From Rickettsiales bacterium (GTDB lineage Bacteria > Pseudomonadota > Alphaproteobacteria > Rickettsiales > UBA1997): DNA of 13,922 nt. Numbering within the stretch: the stretch's first letter is position 1; the number at the start of each line of letters is the position of its first letter. The stretch spans positions 1-13,922 of the forward strand of contig CANMEW010000027.1 of assembly GCA_947496905.1 (NCBI GenBank). Reading direction: 5' to 3'. The notes under the pieces were generated by a model that worked only from the letters and a program-made list of their open reading frames with translations, did no database searches and had not been told where the DNA came from. Position numbers and translations under genes: made by a program. Below are positions 6,486-13,337 of this stretch, one piece after another.

Positions 6486-6953
6486 TTAGGTGGCGCGCCT
6501 CAAACAAGATTTCCAATTTTTGAATTGCAGCAAGATGTGAGGAGATTTTGGATTGAGTAGTGAGTCATCGAACTCGGCTTGAGGAATGTTAGCTTCTAGA
6601 TTTTCAATGAAGCGCAGTTTTGCATTTTCGGCATCGGATCCGAAGACAAAATTGACCAAAGCGTATTTTTTCTTTTTGAGATGTTCGAGACGCCAGTCAT
6701 TGGCGTTTAGAGCGACCAAGAAGATGAAGGAAATTTCCAATAAAATTTTATCAGAAGCGGAGAGGAAGTGATTGAAAATGCCGAAGGAAATATTGATGAC
6801 AAGTAGTGCTAAAAATTCTTGCCACATTCTGTGGTAGAGAAACCAAGCAGGTCCAAACAAAAAGGCGTAGAAAGAAAAGCCGTCTTTCAGCAAGACGATG
6901 TCTTCGATTTTTTCTTCCTTATTTTTCTTGATTAGAGCGCTGTGAAGTTTCAT
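6486..6953 (-). CDS. DUF2628-like membrane protein
   Basis: The protein of 155 residues has a short N-terminal segment, then DGFSFYAFLFGPAWFLYHR (24-42), the hallmark of DUF2628 proteins, whose FLFGPxW..HRMW motif begins a set of membrane helices (about 27-41, 46-62, 68-85). A soluble tail of about 70 residues follows. The function of the family is unknown. The frame is open up to 7016, but the codons for the longer start run through a perfect GC hairpin and a C-rich stretch, so the ATG at 6953 (MKLHSALIKKNKEE) is the better start. The leader in front of it is strongly pyrimidine-rich and has no Shine-Dalgarno sequence. It lies downstream of rplT on the same strand. Confidence 0.75.
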   Translation of the reverse strand: MKLHSALIKKNKEEKIEDIVLLKDGFSFYAFLFGPAWFLYHRMWQEFLALLVINISFGIFNHFLSASDKILLEISFIFLVALNANDWRLEHLKKKKYALVNFVFGSDAENAKLRFIENLEANIPQAEFDDSLLNPKSPHILLQFKNWKSCLRRAT

Positions 6954-6991
6954 TTGAGGGGTGAGGGGGAGGGGGTCGTAGGTGTGCTTGA

Positions 6992-7017
6992 GGTGTGCGG
7001 CAAGACTACCGCACACC
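6992..7017. terminator. Perfect 9-bp GC hairpin after rplT
   Basis: Arms ggtgtgcgg (6992-7000) and ccgcacacc (7009-7017) are perfectly complementary around an 8-base loop. The hairpin begins 7 bases after the rplT stop codon. There is no T-tract on either side, so it may be a 3'-end stabiliser, a processing site or a factor-dependent stop rather than a classical intrinsic terminator. Confidence 0.5.
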
Positions 7018-7024
7018 AGTAATT

Positions 7025-7384
7025 TTAAGCCTTTAGAGCTGTTTTTACTTTCTCAACAATAGAGGCAAAAGTTTCTGGCTCTCTGATTGCGAGGTCAGAA
7101 AGAATTTTGCGATCTAGATCAATTTTAGCAGTTTTTAATCCTGCAATAAATCTTGAATAGATCAGGCCATGCTCTCTAACCGCAGCATTGATGCGTTGAA
7201 TCCAAAGAGCGCGGAAGTCTCTTTTTTTATTTCTACGATCGCGGTAAGCGTAGCGTAGCGCTTTTTCAACTCTTTGAATGGCGATGCGGTAGCAATTTTT
7301 TGCGCGACCACGGTAACCTTTGGCAAGTTTTAGAATTTTTTTGTGTCTAGCTCTTTTGGTGACACCTCTTTTTACACGACTCAT
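7025..7384 (-). CDS. rplT: 50S ribosomal protein L20
   Basis: L20 binds 23S rRNA early in assembly of the large subunit and in several bacteria represses its own operon by binding the mRNA leader. The 119 residues are canonical: MSRVKRGVTKRARHKK at the start, LKLAKGYRGRAKNCYR, and the RALWIQRINAAVREHG stretch. A good Shine-Dalgarno AGGAG lies 5 bases before the ATG, one of only two clear ones in the window. It follows rpmI by 34 bases in the usual rpmI-rplT order. infC, often the first gene of this operon, is not upstream; a tRNA and grpE are there instead. Confidence 0.98.
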   Translation of the reverse strand: MSRVKRGVTKRARHKKILKLAKGYRGRAKNCYRIAIQRVEKALRYAYRDRRNKKRDFRALWIQRINAAVREHGLIYSRFIAGLKTAKIDLDRKILSDLAIREPETFASIVEKVKTALKA

Positions 7385-7418
7385 GAATTCTCCTAAAAAT
7401 TAATTTTGACCAGCTGAT

Positions 7419-7622
7419 TTAGCGGCTGTAAGGCATTTTATGTTTCAAAACACTTGCCGTGTGACCAGGGGAAAGAACGGCGCTTTTACGTAATTTCCTG
7501 ATTCGGCTCTGACTTTTTTTGTCGAGATTGTGTCTCTTGCCAGCCTGTTTGTGGAGGAGTTTTCCGGTGCCAGTGACTTTGAATCGCTTCTTAGCACTGC
7601 TGTTAGTTTTCATTTTTGGCAT
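7419..7622 (-). CDS. rpmI: 50S ribosomal protein L35
   Basis: This small basic large-subunit protein of 67 residues has the family signature MPKMKTNSSAKKRFKVTGTG, followed by HNLDKKSQSRIRKLRK and the C-terminal MPYSR. It forms a pair with rplT. The start codon at 7622 has no strong Shine-Dalgarno sequence (AAATCAAACGAAT precedes it). A structured stretch between the upstream tRNA and this gene (7644-7740) may act as its leader. Confidence 0.98.
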   Translation of the reverse strand: MPKMKTNSSAKKRFKVTGTGKLLHKQAGKRHNLDKKSQSRIRKLRKSAVLSPGHTASVLKHKMPYSR

Positions 7623-7643
7623 ATTCGTTTGATTTAAATTTTA

Positions 7644-7740
7644 ATAAGCAGAAACGCGGGTAGAAAGCCTCAGAGCGCATTGAATAGCAACGCACCCTAA
7701 CCCGTGAATCAGTCGCGAACCCAGGAATGAGGCGCGACGA
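7644..7740 (-). promoter_or_regulatory. Structured leader upstream of rpmI-rplT (candidate)
   Basis: On the minus strand, between the CAT tRNA and rpmI, there are three stems. The first is a 6-bp GTCGCG/CGCGAC hairpin (7733-7738 with 7712-7717). The second is an outer stem of about 7 bp (7700-7706 with 7655-7661). The third, enclosed by it, is an 8-bp stem GTGCGTTG/CAATGCGC (7688-7695 with 7675-7682) with two G-U pairs that form only in minus-strand RNA. The position fits an autoregulatory leader for L35/L20, but it matches no leader that I recognise. It could also be a processed spacer after the tRNA or a small RNA. Confidence 0.4.
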
Positions 7741-7786
7741 ACAAAGTCTAGGAAAATCGAATTTCTAAAATTTTCAGAGATTGTTT

Positions 7787-7863
7787 TGGTGGGATCAGTA
7801 GGACTCGAACCTACGACCAAGACGTTATGAGCATCCTGCTCTAACCAACTGAGCTATGATCCC
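7787..7863 (-). tRNA. tRNA with anticodon CAT (elongator Met, or Ile2)
   Basis: The acceptor stem pairs GGGATCA (7857-7863) with 7791-7797. The D arm is GCTC-AGTTGGTTA-GAGC; the anticodon arm is GGATG-CTCATAA-CGTCT, anticodon CAT; the T arm is CGTAGGTTCGAGTCCTACT-like. The discriminator base is A at 7790 and CCA is encoded at 7789-7787. It lacks the three G-C pairs and the unpaired first base of initiator tRNA, so it is either elongator Met or the lysidine-modified Ile2 species; sequence alone does not settle this. It lies between grpE and rpmI on the same strand. Confidence 0.95.
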
Positions 7864-7931
7864 AATTGTCCCGAAGTAAGGACGAAAGGGGCGCGCAAGC
7901 TATTTGTGGCTTAGTGTTTTGCAAGGGAGAA

Positions 7932-8489
7932 TTAGCTTGAGGATTTTGTTTTGGCGACGCCAACGAGTGCTGGGCGGATGAGGCGATCGGAAATTGAATA
8001 TCCAGCCTGAATGACTTGTACTACCACTCCTTCCTCAGCATCGCTTTCAATCTGCGCAATTGCCTCGTGTAAATTGTGATCAAATTTTTGGTTTAATGGA
8101 AAAATCCTTTTCACCTGATTTTTTTCTAAAACTTTGAGCAGCTCTTTTTCGGTCATCACAATGGCATCGGCGTAATTTTTGATCGCAGGAATTTTTTCAA
8201 TTTCAGCCTTTGGGGCATTTTCGCTCGCTAAGAAAAAATTTTCGACAACTACAACTAAGTCGCTGGCAAAATTAGAAATGGCGAATTTTATCGATTTCTC
8301 CATTTCTTCGCGAGACCTTCTCCTGACATTGTCTAACTCTGCTAAGCAGCGCAGTAATTTGTCATTTAAGTCTGAGTTTTTTTGCTCAAGATCAGCAATT
8401 TTTTCTGCAGAAGAGTCGGATGTTTCTACTTGGTCTGGTTGAGGATTTTCTTGCGATGGTTCTAATTTTTCCTTTTGGATTTCTGACAT
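7932..8489 (-). CDS. grpE: Nucleotide exchange factor GrpE
   Basis: GrpE releases ADP from DnaK in the Hsp70 cycle. The 185 residues show the standard plan: an acidic low-complexity N-terminus, a long helical segment (about 28-90) with the LAELDNVRRR signature at 49-58, and the beta-domain with HNLHEAIAQ (138-146) and GYSISDRLIRPALVGVAK (163-180). The ATG at 8489 has a clear Shine-Dalgarno AGGAGT at 7 bases. The gene is followed by a tRNA and rpmI-rplT rather than by dnaK or hrcA. A possible promoter lies at 8527-8555. Divergent clpP-clpX places two protein quality-control units back to back, which would suit shared stress control, but no certain heat-shock promoter is visible. Confidence 0.97.
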   Translation of the reverse strand: MSEIQKEKLEPSQENPQPDQVETSDSSAEKIADLEQKNSDLNDKLLRCLAELDNVRRRSREEMEKSIKFAISNFASDLVVVVENFFLASENAPKAEIEKIPAIKNYADAIVMTEKELLKVLEKNQVKRIFPLNQKFDHNLHEAIAQIESDAEEGVVVQVIQAGYSISDRLIRPALVGVAKTKSSS

Positions 8490-8526
8490 TTAATTTACTC
8501 CTAATTTTATATTTACGGATTGTCCC

Positions 8527-8555
8527 AAGGTATGAATCACATGACTCAATTTCAA
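8527..8555 (-). promoter_or_regulatory. Possible grpE promoter (weak)
   Basis: On the minus strand, TTGAAA (8550-8555) is followed after 17 bases by TACCTT (8527-8532). The -35 box is good and the spacing ideal, but the -10 box matches the TATAAT consensus at only three positions. It is placed about 40 bases upstream of the grpE start. Confidence 0.25.
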
Positions 8556-8613
8556 TAGATTGCTTTCGAACTTTCTCTTCCTAACTTCCGCGATCCCCAT
8601 CGAACTTCACCTC

Positions 8614-8655
8614 TATACCAAAGTCCTTTGGACTCTGGTATATTTTTTTATTTTT
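8614..8655 (+). terminator. Terminator-like hairpin with T-tract upstream of clpP
   Basis: Arms tataccaaagtcc (8614-8626) and ggactctggtata (8630-8642) pair at 12 of 13 positions around a ttt loop, followed by a T-rich tract (attttttta, then ttttt). This has the form of an intrinsic terminator on the plus strand, yet no plus-strand gene ends here. It may block antisense transcription into clpP, act as an attenuator, or belong to the ATACC...GGTAT palindrome group. Confidence 0.5.
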
Positions 8656-8754
8656 ACGCCGCACGGGCGGCGCCCCACCTTGTGGGGAACCCCAATACCG
8701 AATCTGATTTAGTTCAGATGAAAACAGTTCGGTGCTTTCAATCAGATTCGGTAT
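8652..8754 (+). repeat. Palindromic repeat element, copy B, 5' of clpP
   Basis: This is the second copy of the element at 6378-6480, inverted in the window but in the same orientation relative to its downstream gene. A GC stem-loop cgccgcacgggcggcg (8657-8672) and ccccacctt...ggggaacccc are followed by a hairpin bounded by ataccgaatctg (8695-8706) and cagattcggtat (8743-8754). It ends 18 bases before the clpP ATG. About 90% identical to copy A by eye, with one single-base length difference in the hairpin. Confidence 0.85.
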
Positions 8755-8772
8755 AACTAAAAAATCACAAAA

Positions 8773-9387
8773 ATGTCAGACAAAATTCTTGAGCAAGCCA
8801 ATTATCTTGTGCCAATGGTTGTTGAACAAACCGCTAAAGGCGAGAGATCTTTCGACATTTATTCTCGGCTTTTGAAGGAGAGGATAATTTTTTTATCCGG
8901 CCCAGTGAATGATCAAGTGTCGTCTTTAGTCGTAGCGCAATTGCTTTTCTTGGAATCAGAAAATCCAAAAAAAGACATTTATTTTTACATTAATTCTCCC
9001 GGTGGAGTGGTGACCTCTGGCCTTGCCATGTATGACACGATGCAATATGTGCGTCCAGATGTTGCAACGCTTTGCATTGGACAGGCTGCCTCAATGGGTT
9101 CGCTACTTTTAGCTGCCGGAGCTCATGGAAAAAGATTTTGTCTGCCAAATTCCCGCATCATGATTCACCAACCTTCTGGTGGTTATCAAGGCCAAGCAAC
9201 TGACATCGAAATTCACGCTCAAGAAACCCTAAGTTTGAAAAAAAGATTAAATGAAATTTACGCCAAACATACTGGGCAAAAGCTTGCAGTGATTGAGAAG
9301 GCAATGGATCGCGATAATTTTATGTCTCCAGAAAAAGCCCAAGAATTTGGGCTGATCGATGAAGTAATCGAGAAAAAAATTAGTTAG
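8773..9387 (+). CDS. clpP: ATP-dependent Clp protease proteolytic subunit ClpP
   Basis: ClpP is the serine peptidase barrel that degrades proteins unfolded by ClpX or ClpA. All triad residues are visible: S107 in GQAASMGS, H132 in RIMIHQPSGG, D181 in MDRDNFMS, each shifted by ten from the E. coli numbering because of a longer N-terminus. The YINSPGG stretch (72-78) and the length of 204 are canonical. The gene precedes clpX by 24 bases and the two probably form one transcript. A terminator-like hairpin and a palindromic element occupy the upstream region. No Shine-Dalgarno sequence is obvious before the ATG. Confidence 0.98.
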   Translation: MSDKILEQANYLVPMVVEQTAKGERSFDIYSRLLKERIIFLSGPVNDQVSSLVVAQLLFLESENPKKDIYFYINSPGGVVTSGLAMYDTMQYVRPDVATLCIGQAASMGSLLLAAGAHGKRFCLPNSRIMIHQPSGGYQGQATDIEIHAQETLSLKKRLNEIYAKHTGQKLAVIEKAMDRDNFMSPEKAQEFGLIDEVIEKKIS

Positions 9388-9411
9388 CACCAAATATAAA
9401 ATTTCAAATTT

Positions 9412-10719
9412 ATGGTAAAAAAACACGACGAAGAAAAGGAGTTATCTTGCTCGTTCTGCGGCAAAAGTCAGAATGAAGTAAAAAAATTAATCGCCGGTCC
9501 TACTGCGCTCATTTGCAACGAATGTATCGGCATTAGCATGGATATTTTGCGTGAAGAGCAAAAAAAATCCCCGCTGCATAAAATCGACAACAGCAAGCCA
9601 ACTCCCAAGGACATCATTAAAATTTTGGATGAATATGTCGTTGGACAAGATCATGCAAAAAAAGTTTTGGCAGTCGCAGTTTACAATCACTACAAGCGCA
9701 TTGATTCCGCGAGTTCAATGACCGCAGAATCTGTTGAGCTCAATAAGTCTAACATTCTGATGATTGGACCAACTGGCTGCGGAAAAACTTTGCTCGCACA
9801 AACTTTGGCAAAAATTTTGGACGTGCCTTTCACCATGACTGATGCCACTTCTCTAACTGAAGCTGGTTACGTCGGGGATGATGTTGAAAATATCATCGCG
9901 CGCCTTTTGCAGGCAGCAAATTACGACATCGACAAGACTCAGCGCGGAATAGTTTACATTGATGAAATCGACAAAATTGCTCGTAAATCTGAGGACAATA
10001 CTCGTCGCGATATTTCTGGAGAGGGTGTTCAGCAAGGGTTGTTAAAAATTATCGAAGGCACTGTGGCGTCAGTTCCTACGCAGCCGGGCAGGAAATCTGC
10101 GCAGCAGGAATATGTTCAAATTGACACTCGCAACATTCTCTTCATTTGTGCCGGCGCTTTTTCGGGGCTTGAAAAAATTATTGTAGCTCGAGGAGTCGGC
10201 TCAACCATGGGCTTCGGTGCAGACATTCGTGAGAAAGACGACCTTACCCGCAAGGATATTTTTAACGGTGTTGAGCCGGACGATTTAATAAAATTTGGAC
10301 TAATTCCGGAAATCGTTGGAAGGCTTCCAGTTGTTGCGCCACTCGAAGGTTTGAATGAGGGAGATCTAACAAGAATTTTATCGGAACCAAAAAATTCCAT
10401 CGCCAAGCAATATCAAAAATTACTTAGTCTCGACAAGGTGGAATTGAATTTTGATCAAGGGGCTTTGGAGGAAATTGCGCGCAAGGCGATTGACCGCAAA
10501 ACAGGCGCCAGAGGTCTTCGTGCCATTGTAGAAAATATTTTACTCGACACGATGTTTGAAGTTCCGTCGAAGAAAAATGTGAAATCCGCTCGTGTCACAA
10601 AGGATGTGGTTGTGAAAGGTGTTGATCTAGAAATCGCTTATTTAAGTGAGAGGGAAGTGGAGGAGAGGGATGGTAAAAAAATCATTGCTGCTGTTCCGCA
10701 AAAAGAAAAAAGGGCTTAA
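9412..10719 (+). CDS. clpX: ATP-dependent Clp protease ATP-binding subunit ClpX
   Basis: ClpX is the AAA+ unfoldase that recognises tagged proteins and feeds them to ClpP. In order: a zinc-binding domain with C13, C16, C35, C38; Walker A GPTGCGKT (119-126); pore loop GYVG (152-155); Walker B with DEID (184-187); the GFG loop (267-269) of the ClpP-docking region (MGF in place of the E. coli IGF); GRLPV (303-307); and sensor 2 GARGLR (365-370). The length of 435 is normal. The RKH substrate-gating motif found in most ClpX proteins reads RKS (227-229) here. The start at 9412 gives the usual N-terminus. The downstream gene is convergent and the two are separated by a hairpin. Confidence 0.98.
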   Translation: MVKKHDEEKELSCSFCGKSQNEVKKLIAGPTALICNECIGISMDILREEQKKSPLHKIDNSKPTPKDIIKILDEYVVGQDHAKKVLAVAVYNHYKRIDSASSMTAESVELNKSNILMIGPTGCGKTLLAQTLAKILDVPFTMTDATSLTEAGYVGDDVENIIARLLQAANYDIDKTQRGIVYIDEIDKIARKSEDNTRRDISGEGVQQGLLKIIEGTVASVPTQPGRKSAQQEYVQIDTRNILFICAGAFSGLEKIIVARGVGSTMGFGADIREKDDLTRKDIFNGVEPDDLIKFGLIPEIVGRLPVVAPLEGLNEGDLTRILSEPKNSIAKQYQKLLSLDKVELNFDQGALEEIARKAIDRKTGARGLRAIVENILLDTMFEVPSKKNVKSARVTKDVVVKGVDLEIAYLSEREVEERDGKKIIAAVPQKEKRA

Positions 10720-10738
10720 ATCTGCCATAAGCTCCGTC

Positions 10739-10795
10739 ATACCGGATAAATAGTTTTTGTTGGTTTTGTAGACTTAGAAACTGTTTATCCGGTAT
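10739..10795. terminator. 18-bp palindrome between convergent clpX and thiolase genes
   Basis: Arms ataccggataaatagttt (10739-10756) and aaactgtttatccggtat (10778-10795) are complementary except for one position that can form G-U. The position between two convergent genes fits a bidirectional transcription stop, although no T-tract follows on either strand. Its ATACCG...CGGTAT ends match those of the repeats at 6378 and 8695, while the inner arm sequence differs. Confidence 0.55.
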
Positions 10796-10817
10796 TCGTA
10801 ATGAAGTTTCGTGCGAA

Positions 10818-12110
10818 TTACTTCACCTCAAGAATCACCGCGCCGCCTTGTCCACCGCCGATACAAAGACTTGCCAATCCACGGTTTTTACCACGACGTT
10901 TTAGCTCGCGAAGTAAGTGAATAATTATTCTTGCGCCAGACATTCCAACTGGGTGACCAAGTGCCACGCCGCCGCCATTCACGTTTAGAATCTCAGAATT
11001 TATCTCTCCCAAAGCCTCATCCAATCCGAAATGTTTTTTGGCAAAATCTTTGCAAGCAAATGCTCGCTGACAGCCAATCACTTGAGCTGCGAAGGCTTCA
11101 TTGATTTCGATCAGATTCATGTCTTTTAAGCTAAGGCCACTTTTGTCGAAAAGTTTTTTTGCAGCGAAAACTGGCCCCAACCCCATTCTGCTTGGGTCTA
11201 ACCCAGCGTAAGCGAATTCACGAATGTAACCAAGAGCTTCTAACCCTAATTCTTTTGCTTTTGACTCGCGCATTAAAATTGCAAAAGCCGCACCGTCAGT
11301 AACTTGTGAAGAATTTGCGACGGTCACAGTGCCGGTAATTTTCTCGAAATAAGGTCTGAGTTTTGCGAGATCTTCAATTCGCTGACCTTTGCGGATTCCC
11401 TCATCTTCTTCGATCATGAGCGAGTTTTTTTCGTCATTGTTAAAAACTGGAATGATCTCTTCTTTAAAAATTCCTTTTGCTGTCGCTGCTTCAGCTTTTT
11501 GATGAGAGTATAGAGAAAATTCGTCTTGTTCCTCGCGAGTAATTTTAAAATCTTTCGCAACATTTTCTGCAGTGCAGCCCATGATGAGTCCAGAGATTGG
11601 ATCGGTTAATCCTTGAATTAGACCAACAATTGGCGCAAGGAAGTTTGGTCGAAAAGTTGAGATCACAGCGAGCTTTTGCGATAAAGTTTTTGCCTTCATC
11701 AAATTGCCGAAAAGTGCAGTCATTTTCTTTCCGAACAAAAGCGGAATATTGCTCATCGACTCTACCCCACCCGCCAGAATAATTTCGGCCTCGCCATTTA
11801 AAATTTTTGAACAAGCGCTGGTCATTGCCTCCATGCCAGAAGCACAATTTCTGTGAACAGTGAAAGCGGGTACATGTTGTGGAATGCCAGCTTTAAGAGC
11901 GATTACACGCGCAATATTTGCTGCTTCCGCAGGCTGGGCAACATTACCAATGATTACCTCGTCAATTTCTTTTGGATCGACTTTTGAGCGAAGCAAAACT
12001 TCCTTCACGATGCGCGCACCTAGGTCGTGCGCGGTAATATTTTTTAGAGCTCCACCAGCTTTACCCATTGGTGATCTGAAGCCGGAAATAATTGCGATTC
12101 TTTCTTTCAT
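10818..12110 (-). CDS. Thiolase (acetyl-CoA C-acyltransferase, FadI/HADHB-like)
   Basis: Thiolases cleave 3-ketoacyl-CoA or condense two acyl-CoA units. The catalytic set is complete: C89 in HRNCASGME, N337-E338 in NEAFA, H386 in GGGVALGHPVGMSGAR, C416 in CIGGGQGG. At 430 residues it is longer than the roughly 390 of FadA/PhaA. The extra length is a hydrophobic loop (about 126-178), as in FadI and the beta subunit of trifunctional protein, which argues for fatty-acid beta-oxidation; biosynthetic acetoacetyl-CoA thiolase cannot be excluded. No fadJ-type partner is in the window. The gene follows panB on the same strand across a 239-base gap that holds a long palindrome. No clear ribosome site is seen before the ATG at 12110. 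Confidence 0.92.
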   Translation of the reverse strand: MKERIAIISGFRSPMGKAGGALKNITAHDLGARIVKEVLLRSKVDPKEIDEVIIGNVAQPAEAANIARVIALKAGIPQHVPAFTVHRNCASGMEAMTSACSKILNGEAEIILAGGVESMSNIPLLFGKKMTALFGNLMKAKTLSQKLAVISTFRPNFLAPIVGLIQGLTDPISGLIMGCTAENVAKDFKITREEQDEFSLYSHQKAEAATAKGIFKEEIIPVFNNDEKNSLMIEEDEGIRKGQRIEDLAKLRPYFEKITGTVTVANSSQVTDGAAFAILMRESKAKELGLEALGYIREFAYAGLDPSRMGLGPVFAAKKLFDKSGLSLKDMNLIEINEAFAAQVIGCQRAFACKDFAKKHFGLDEALGEINSEILNVNGGGVALGHPVGMSGARIIIHLLRELKRRGKNRGLASLCIGGGQGGAVILEVK

Positions 12111-12161
12111 AAATTTTTAATGATTGCGGGAAGTGGTTTGGTTGGGTGTATTTTTATTTTT

Positions 12162-12304
12162 AGGGCGCCTCTAAAAATTAGATTTTTTTGAGAAATTTTT
12201 AGGCATCCAAATTTTTGAGCAGGAAAGCGTACTACTCGTACGTGCTCGCGAGAAAATTTGGTAACGACAAAATTTCCAGAAAAAGCAATTTTTAGAGATG
12301 CCCT
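12162..12304. repeat. Imperfect 143-bp palindrome between panB and the thiolase gene
   Basis: The outer arms agggc..ctctaaaaatt (12162-12179) and aatttttagag..gccct (12287-12304) pair with only two mismatches. Inside, ccaaattt (12207-12214) pairs with aaatttgg (12254-12261), then gagca with tgctc, and cgta with tacg near the centre. The structure could fold into one long cruciform or RNA hairpin. It takes up most of the gap between 12111 and 12349 and contains no convincing reading frame. Unlike the ATACC elements it has AGGGC...GCCCT ends, so it is probably a different family. Confidence 0.75.
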
Positions 12305-12349
12305 TTACGCGATATGGGTTGCGCTCCACCTTGCGAGAGAGTCCACACA

Positions 12350-13138
12350 CTAAAGTAAGTTTTCTTTTCCGGGAAATTTTTGCGACTTGACGTCGGTGGA
12401 AAATTTTTTGACAGCAGTAGAAATTTCTGCTGCCAAATTTGCGTAATGACTAACGAATTTTGGCTTAAATTCTTGATTCATCCCAAGGAGGTCGTCAATT
12501 ACTAAAACCTGCCCGTCGCACTGAGCTGAAGCTCCGATGCCGATTGTTGGAATTGAAATTGCCGCAGAAATTTCATCCGCAAGTTTTGCTGGAACAGCTT
12601 CAATCACCAAAGAAAAAGCACCCGCTTCTGCAACCATTTTTGCAGTTTCGAGAATTTCCGTGGCTGATTTTTCATCACGACCTTGGTAGCGGTAGCCGCC
12701 AATTTTTCTCACATGCTGCGGCAGAAGACCAACATGCCCCATGACATTAATTTTATTTTCTGTAAGGAATTTTACCGTCTCTACCATTTCGCGCGAAGTC
12801 TCAATTTTAATGGCATCGCAACCAGTTTCAGCAATTACTCTTTTTGCGGATTCTAAAGCTAAATCTTGAGATTTTTCGTAAGTGCCGAAAGGAAGATCGA
12901 CAACAACCAGAGATTTTTTTCTTGCCTTCATCACCGCTCTACCGTGGTTGATCATCATTTCTAAAGTCACGTCGACAGTATCTGACATGCCGTAAATGGT
13001 CATTCCAAGAGAATCGCCAACTAAAATTATGTCACAAAATTCATCCAAAATTTTTGCCATTGGGAAGGTGTAAGCGGTGAGGCAAATTATTTTTTCTTGC
13101 CCTTTTTTTTGTAAAATGTCGGCAGTGGAAATCGGCAT
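12350..13138 (-). CDS. panB: 3-methyl-2-oxobutanoate hydroxymethyltransferase PanB
   Basis: PanB transfers a hydroxymethyl group from methylene-tetrahydrofolate to alpha-ketoisovalerate, the first committed step to pantothenate and coenzyme A. The family motifs are all present in 262 residues: ILVGDSLGM (38-46; D42 of the metal site), VVDLPFG (79-85; D81), MGHVGLLPQ (133-141), VIEAVPA (178-184, with E180 as catalytic base), and GIGASAQCDGQVLVIDDLLG (200-219). The usual partner panC is not in the window, so the cell may complete the pathway elsewhere on the chromosome or use a scavenged intermediate. The gene is divergent from the amidotransferase gene at 13388. The ATG at 13138 lacks a strong Shine-Dalgarno sequence. 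Confidence 0.96.
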   Translation of the reverse strand: MPISTADILQKKGQEKIICLTAYTFPMAKILDEFCDIILVGDSLGMTIYGMSDTVDVTLEMMINHGRAVMKARKKSLVVVDLPFGTYEKSQDLALESAKRVIAETGCDAIKIETSREMVETVKFLTENKINVMGHVGLLPQHVRKIGGYRYQGRDEKSATEILETAKMVAEAGAFSLVIEAVPAKLADEISAAISIPTIGIGASAQCDGQVLVIDDLLGMNQEFKPKFVSHYANLAAEISTAVKKFSTDVKSQKFPGKENLL

Positions 13139-13337
13139 GGCGCAAGAGTTTTGAAGAGGTTGAGAAAGGGCGAAGAAGTCGAGAAAATTCTGTTGGTAAT
13201 AAAAAAAATCTACGAGAAAAAGCTGGGTTTAATTCGAAGTTCGTGCCGAAATCATTTTGTAAATTTCGTGTAATTTTTAAAAAAAATGTCAGTCCAAAAA
13301 ATTGGATAGGCTTAAATAAAGGCCGCAGTGACATCTG

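Noticed and set aside
6954..7016. Longer start (MCGSLAAHLKHTYD) for the DUF2628-like gene
   Set aside because: These codons lie on a perfect hairpin and a C-rich run, and the downstream ATG at 6953 gives the more natural N-terminus.
8728..8757. Promoter for clpP at the end of palindromic copy B (TATAAC at 8752-8757)
   Set aside because: No acceptable -35 box at the right spacing, and the same position in copy A overlaps the hisH start codon.
9487..10406. Minus-strand frames inside clpX, and other antisense frames across tatC, grpE, panB and the thiolase gene
   Set aside because: They are shadows of well-supported genes and have no recognisable domains.
10739..10795. Classical intrinsic terminator
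   Set aside because: The hairpin is strong but neither strand has a following T-tract, so only a possible bidirectional stop is claimed.
12162..12304. Insertion sequence
   Set aside because: It has no transposase frame and is only 143 bp long; at most it is a non-autonomous element.
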